The position numbers were made by a program, and so were the translations under genes. A DNA stretch of 16,548 nt from NCBI GenBank assembly GCA_945787925.1, contig CALZJY010000012.1, positions 1 to 16,548 of the forward strand. The letters run 5' to 3'. This DNA is from an uncultured Anaerosporobacter sp. (lineage in GTDB: Bacteria > Bacillota > Clostridia > Lachnospirales > Lachnospiraceae). The notes beneath the pieces were generated by a model. That model searched no databases. It had not been told where the DNA came from and saw only the letters and a program-made list of their open reading frames with translations. Position 1 is the stretch's first letter; each line of letters starts with the position of its first letter. This document shows positions 13,396 through 16,548 of the stretch, in pieces.

Positions 13396-13952
13396 TGTTG
13401 GCCGAACTTTCTTTAAACATATTAGACATTGCGAATAACTCCATTCGAGCCAATGCAACTTTGATTACGATCCAAGTGCTAATCTCTACGAAGAAGGATC
13501 GTATCACCATACGTATCTTAGATAATGGAGATGGCATGTCGGAAGAGATGCTTACCCATGTAGAGGATCCCTTTTATACCACTCGTACCACGAGGAAAAT
13601 TGGTCTTGGAATCCCCTTCTTCAAAGCACAAGCCCTCGCTTGCGACGGTTCTTTCTCAATTTCTTCAAAGCTTGGAACCGGGACAAGCATCGAAGCTACC
13701 CTTCCATTGTCTCATATCGATCGTATGCCACTTGGTGACATTACTTCTACCATTCATACTCTGATTACTTGTAATCCATCCATTGATTTCGATTACAAAT
13801 ATACCTACGATGACAATTCTTTTGAATTAGATACAAGAACATTTCGAGCAATTCTTGCTCCTATTCCATTTACCACCAAAGAAGTTTCCAATTACATAAG
13901 AGAGTACTTGGCCGAAAACAAGGCTGAGACCGATGGCAATGCTTTGATCTAA
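13395..13952 (+). CDS. Orphan GHKL ATPase-domain protein in the hnd operon
   Basis: A 185-residue protein. Residues ~1-105 form a histidine-kinase-like ATPase domain: N-box LNILDIANNSIRANA (N14, N15), G1 ILDNGDGMSE (D43), F-box PFYTTR, G2 KIGLGIPFF, and GTGTS. The C-terminal ~80 residues (IDRMPLGDITSTIHTLITCN onward) match nothing I recognise. It has no phospho-acceptor His domain, sensor or membrane segment. It could be an ATP-dependent assembly factor, a kinase of the RsbW kind, or a regulator bound to HndA/B. The start ATG overlaps the hndA stop by one base (TAATG), with no Shine-Dalgarno visible, so it depends on hndA translation. Similar genes are, to my knowledge, common at this position in clostridial hnd operons. 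Function is unknown. Confidence 0.85.
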   Translation: MLAELSLNILDIANNSIRANATLITIQVLISTKKDRITIRILDNGDGMSEEMLTHVEDPFYTTRTTRKIGLGIPFFKAQALACDGSFSISSKLGTGTSIEATLPLSHIDRMPLGDITSTIHTLITCNPSIDFDYKYTYDDNSFELDTRTFRAILAPIPFTTKEVSNYIREYLAENKAETDGNALI

Positions 13953-13977
13953 TGCAAACTATAGGAGGTATATTTCT

Positions 13978-14349
13978 ATGAAGTCTCTCGACGAACTTAG
14001 GGCCATCCGAGAAAAGATGCAAAAACAGGTTGGCCTGCGCTCTGAAGGCGATGCCGGCATACGTGTGGTCGTAGGCATGGCAACCTGTGGAATTGCTAGC
14101 GGTGCAAGACCCGTCCTTACTGCCCTTTCCGATGCGGTACAAGAAAAAGGCCTAACCAACGTGACCGTGACGCAAACAGGGTGTATCGGATTATGCCAAT
14201 ACGAACCAATCGTAGAAGTCATGGAACCTGGAAAAGACAAGGTAACCTATGTAAAAATGACCCCTGAAAAGGCTCTACACATAGTGGACCAGCATTTAAT
14301 CCGAGGACAAGTCGTATCCGAATACACGATTTCGGGTATCATGGGCTAA
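13978..14349 (+). CDS. hndB: NAD(P)-reducing hydrogenase subunit HndB ([2Fe-2S] ferredoxin-like)
   Basis: A 123-residue subunit with a short N-terminal helix (~1-25) and a thioredoxin-like [2Fe-2S] ferredoxin fold (~27-120). Only three cysteines occupy the usual ligand positions: C37 in MATCGIASGA, and C69 and C73 in TGCIGLC. The second Cys of the first pair is missing. It probably carries a [2Fe-2S] cluster in the hydrogenase electron path, but the fourth ligand is unclear. ATG at 13978 follows AGGAGG (13963-13968) at a spacing of 9. It lies between the orphan ATPase and hndC in one transcription unit. Confidence 0.9.
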   Translation: MKSLDELRAIREKMQKQVGLRSEGDAGIRVVVGMATCGIASGARPVLTALSDAVQEKGLTNVTVTQTGCIGLCQYEPIVEVMEPGKDKVTYVKMTPEKALHIVDQHLIRGQVVSEYTISGIMG

Positions 14350-14368
14350 CATAAAGGAGGAAATCAAC

Positions 14369-16159
14369 ATGTATCGTTCACACGTGCTTGTTTGTGGTGG
14401 AACCGGATGTACATCTTCTGGAAGTGCCCAGATCATCGAAACGCTGCAAACGGAACTTGAAAAGCAAGGACTCACCAAAGAAGTCTGCGTCGTACAAACA
14501 GGATGCCACGGGTTGTGTGCCCTTGGACCAATCATGATTGTATATCCAGAAGCTGCTTTCTACTCTATGGTAAAGGTGTCCGATATTCCTGAAATCGTAG
14601 AGGAACATTTGTTAAAAGGACGTGTCGTAAAACGTCTTCTATATAATGAAACGGTAACCGATGCTGGAGATGTCACATCCCTTGCGGATACGGAATTCTA
14701 TAAGCACCAGCATCGTATCGCATTAAGAAACTGCGGTATCATCAATCCTGAGAATATTGAAGAATACATAGGAACGGGAGGCTATGAAGCCTTAGGAAAA
14801 GTAGTAACGAGCATGACTCCTGAGGAAGTCATAAAAGTCCTTACCGACAGTGGACTCCGTGGCCGGGGTGGCGGCGGATTCCCGACCGGAATCAAATGGA
14901 AACTGGCTCGTTCCAACGCATCCGAGCAAAAATATGTCTGCTGTAATGCCGATGAAGGGGATCCTGGCGCCTTCATGGATCGTTCCGTGCTAGAAGGCGA
15001 TCCTCATGTCGTCTTAGAAGCCATGGCAATTGCCGGCTATACGATTGGTGCAAACCAAGGTTATATCTATGTCCGGGCCGAATATCCAATCGCCGTTGCC
15101 CGTCTTAAGATTGCCATTGCCCAAGCAAGAGAATATGGGCTATTAGGAAAGAATATCTTTAACAGCGGATTCGATTTCGATATCGGACTCCGTCTAGGTG
15201 CTGGTGCTTTCGTATGTGGTGAAGAAACTGCCCTTATGACGTCAATCGAAGGAAAACGTGGCGAGCCTCGTCCAAGACCTCCATTCCCTGCACAAAAAGG
15301 ATTGTTCGGCGAACCAACCCTTTTAAATAACGTAGAAACCTATGCAAACATCCCTCCAATCCTGCTACATGGGGCCGAATGGTTTGCCTCCATGGGAACA
15401 GAAAAGTCCAAAGGCACCAAGGTATTCGCATTAGGAGGAAAGATCAACAATACCGGGCTTGTAGAAATTCCAATGGGGACTACGTTGCGCCAAGTAGTGG
15501 AAGACATTGGCGGAGGCATTCCAAACGGTAAGAAATTCAAAGCTGCACAGACTGGCGGACCATCTGGCGGCTGTATTCCTGCAGAGCATTTCGATATTCC
15601 AATCGATTACGATAACTTAATCGAGATTGGCTCCATGATGGGCTCTGGTGGTCTAATCGTCATGGACGAAGACAACTGCATGGTGGATATCGCAAAATTC
15701 TTCCTGCAGTTTACCGTAGACGAATCCTGCGGCAAATGTACTCCATGTCGAATCGGAACAAAGCGTCTCTATGAGATGCTAGATAAAATCACGAAAGGTC
15801 AGGCAACCTTAGAAGACTTAGATAAGCTAGAGGAACTCTGCTACTATATCAAAGACAACTCCCTCTGTGGCCTAGGACAAACTGCTCCAAACCCAGTACT
15901 CTCCACCCTTCGCTATTTTAAGGATGAATATATTGCCCATGTCGTAGACAAGAAGTGTCCTGCCGGCGTATGCAAGTCATTGCTCCGCTTTGAGATCATT
16001 CCTGAAAAATGTAAAGGCTGTACGATGTGTGCAAGGACCTGTCCTGCGGGAGCCATCAGTGGCACCGTAAAACATCCTCATGTGATTGACCCTGACAAAT
16101 GTATCAAGTGCGGCGCATGTATGGAAAAATGTAAATTCGGCGCAATCATCAAAAGATAG
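14369..16159 (+). CDS. hndC: NAD(P)-reducing hydrogenase subunit HndC (NuoF-like flavoprotein)
   Basis: A 596-residue diaphorase subunit that binds FMN and NAD(P)H; in bifurcating hydrogenases it joins NADH and ferredoxin oxidation to H2 formation. Residues ~1-90 form a [2Fe-2S] thioredoxin-like domain (C9, C14, C46, C50). Residues ~110-345 form the FMN/NADH Rossmann-like domain (GRGGGGFPTGIKW at 165-177; CCNADEGDPGAFMDRS; GAGAFVCGEETAL). An SLBB domain follows, then the N3-type [4Fe-4S] motif SCGKCTPC with a distal Cys (C454, C457, C460, C500). The C-terminus carries two ferredoxin clusters (C548-C558 and C578-C588). ATG at 14369 follows AAAGGAGG at a spacing of 8. The domain order is that of HndC/HydB. 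Confidence 0.96.
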   Translation: MYRSHVLVCGGTGCTSSGSAQIIETLQTELEKQGLTKEVCVVQTGCHGLCALGPIMIVYPEAAFYSMVKVSDIPEIVEEHLLKGRVVKRLLYNETVTDAGDVTSLADTEFYKHQHRIALRNCGIINPENIEEYIGTGGYEALGKVVTSMTPEEVIKVLTDSGLRGRGGGGFPTGIKWKLARSNASEQKYVCCNADEGDPGAFMDRSVLEGDPHVVLEAMAIAGYTIGANQGYIYVRAEYPIAVARLKIAIAQAREYGLLGKNIFNSGFDFDIGLRLGAGAFVCGEETALMTSIEGKRGEPRPRPPFPAQKGLFGEPTLLNNVETYANIPPILLHGAEWFASMGTEKSKGTKVFALGGKINNTGLVEIPMGTTLRQVVEDIGGGIPNGKKFKAAQTGGPSGGCIPAEHFDIPIDYDNLIEIGSMMGSGGLIVMDEDNCMVDIAKFFLQFTVDESCGKCTPCRIGTKRLYEMLDKITKGQATLEDLDKLEELCYYIKDNSLCGLGQTAPNPVLSTLRYFKDEYIAHVVDKKCPAGVCKSLLRFEIIPEKCKGCTMCARTCPAGAISGTVKHPHVIDPDKCIKCGACMEKCKFGAIIKR

Positions 16160-16232
16160 CTCCCTAGCCAGGTGTTTTTCCTAGGAGCCAGACAATAAGA
16201 CTTCCTAGGAATCTAGAAAAAAGGAGGTTACT
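16160..16232 (+). other. hndC-hndD spacer with CTAG-rich hairpin
   Basis: This 73-base gap has four CTAG tetramers (16164, 16181, 16205, 16213) and two copies of TTCCTAGGA (16178-16186 and 16202-16210). GCTCC-c-TAG (16159-16167) can pair with CTAGGAGC (16181-16188), giving an 8-bp stem with one bulged C. No U-run follows, so a terminator is unlikely. It may be an RNA processing or stability element between subunits. AAAAGGAGG at 16218-16226 is the hndD ribosome site. Confidence 0.4.
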
Positions 16233-16548
16233 ATGGAGACTGTTTCACTGAAAATAAATGGTCTAACGGTAGAAGCACCGAAAGGCTCTACCATATTAGA
16301 GGCAGCACGGATTGCCCATATCGACATCCCAACACTGTGCTACCTAAAGGAAATCAACGAAATCGGCGCATGCCGAATCTGCGTTGTAGAAGTAAAGGGC
16401 GCTAGAAGCCTCGTTGCTTCCTGCGTCTATCCTGTAGCTGAAAACATGGAGGTCTACACGAATACACCACGCGTATTAGAATCTAGAAAGAAAACATTGC
16501 AGCTTCTGCTTTCCAATCACAACAAATCCTGTCTATCCTGTGTAAGGA
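16233..16548 (+). CDS. hndD: [FeFe]-hydrogenase catalytic subunit HndD, N-terminal part (cut by window end)
   Basis: The first 105 residues of a group A [FeFe]-hydrogenase large subunit are present; the reading frame is open at 16548. Residues 1-80 form a plant-type [2Fe-2S] ferredoxin/NuoG domain with ligands C36, C47, C50 and C64 (PTLCYLK; GACRICVVEV; ASCVYP). Next comes the start of the His-ligated [4Fe-4S] domain: H96, C100, C103 in SNHNKSCLSCVR. The spacing matches Clostridium pasteurianum CpI closely. ATG at 16233 follows AGGAGG at a spacing of 6. The H-cluster domain lies outside the window, so catalytic integrity cannot be checked. With hndA, hndB and hndC upstream, the HndD identity is well supported. 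Confidence 0.93.
   Translation, partial: METVSLKINGLTVEAPKGSTILEAARIAHIDIPTLCYLKEINEIGACRICVVEVKGARSLVASCVYPVAENMEVYTNTPRVLESRKKTLQLLLSNHNKSCLSCVR

Noticed and set aside
1..16548. CRISPR arrays, tRNA or rRNA genes, transposases, phage genes
   Set aside because: No regularly spaced repeats, cloverleaf-like sequences, rRNA-like blocks or mobile-element proteins were seen by reading both strands.

Overview
The window looks like chromosome of an anaerobic, fermentative member of the Clostridia (Bacillota), most likely Lachnospiraceae-like. This is inferred from the HndABCD-type [FeFe]-hydrogenase operon, from a PadR/HAAS-domain gene pair of the kind common in that family, from strong AGGAGG ribosome binding sites, and from the protein wording. 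I see no phage, insertion sequence, CRISPR array, tRNA or rRNA. LAYOUT: (1) 1-1474: asnS on the minus strand, with three consecutive hairpins downstream of its stop. (2) 1475-1802: a divergent intergenic region holding the asnS promoter and leader hairpin, an 18-codon small ORF with a strong Shine-Dalgarno, and two PadR-type operators around an extended -10 promoter. (3) 1803-3099: a PadR regulator and a six-TM HAAS-domain membrane protein, followed by a strong terminator shared with convergent glpK. (4) 3172-4665: glycerol kinase, minus strand. (5) 12536 down to 4728: a nine-gene minus-strand operon, reading in order of transcription: DRTGG-type protein, RsbW-like ATPase/kinase, [FeFe]-hydrogenase homologue with Ala in place of the proton-relay Cys, second DRTGG-type protein, PHP-domain protein, small NuoE-like [2Fe-2S] protein, PAS-containing HydS-type hydrogenase, SpoIIE/PP2C-type phosphatase, and a group B-like [FeFe]-hydrogenase. 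(6) 12537-12897: a divergent control region with a near-consensus minus promoter and an extended -10 plus promoter. (7) 12898-16548: the plus-strand operon hndA - orphan GHKL ATPase - hndB - hndC - hndD, with hndD cut by the window end. HOW THE GENES WORK TOGETHER: the plus-strand operon encodes a multimeric NAD(P)-linked, probably electron-bifurcating, [FeFe]-hydrogenase. The minus-strand operon appears to be its sensory and regulatory counterpart, plus one catalytic hydrogenase. Two H-cluster proteins there look like sensors: one carries a PAS domain, the other lacks the proton-relay cysteine. They sit with a kinase-like ATPase and a PP2C phosphatase, so a plausible model is that H2 or redox state is read by an H-cluster protein and passed on through reversible protein phosphorylation. 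Phosphatase-linked sensory hydrogenases are already a recognised class, so the novelty lies in the details: two sensor-type hydrogenases in one operon, a diverged DRTGG pair, a PHP protein, an ATPase placed inside the structural operon, and the absence of any STAS antagonist or sigma factor.
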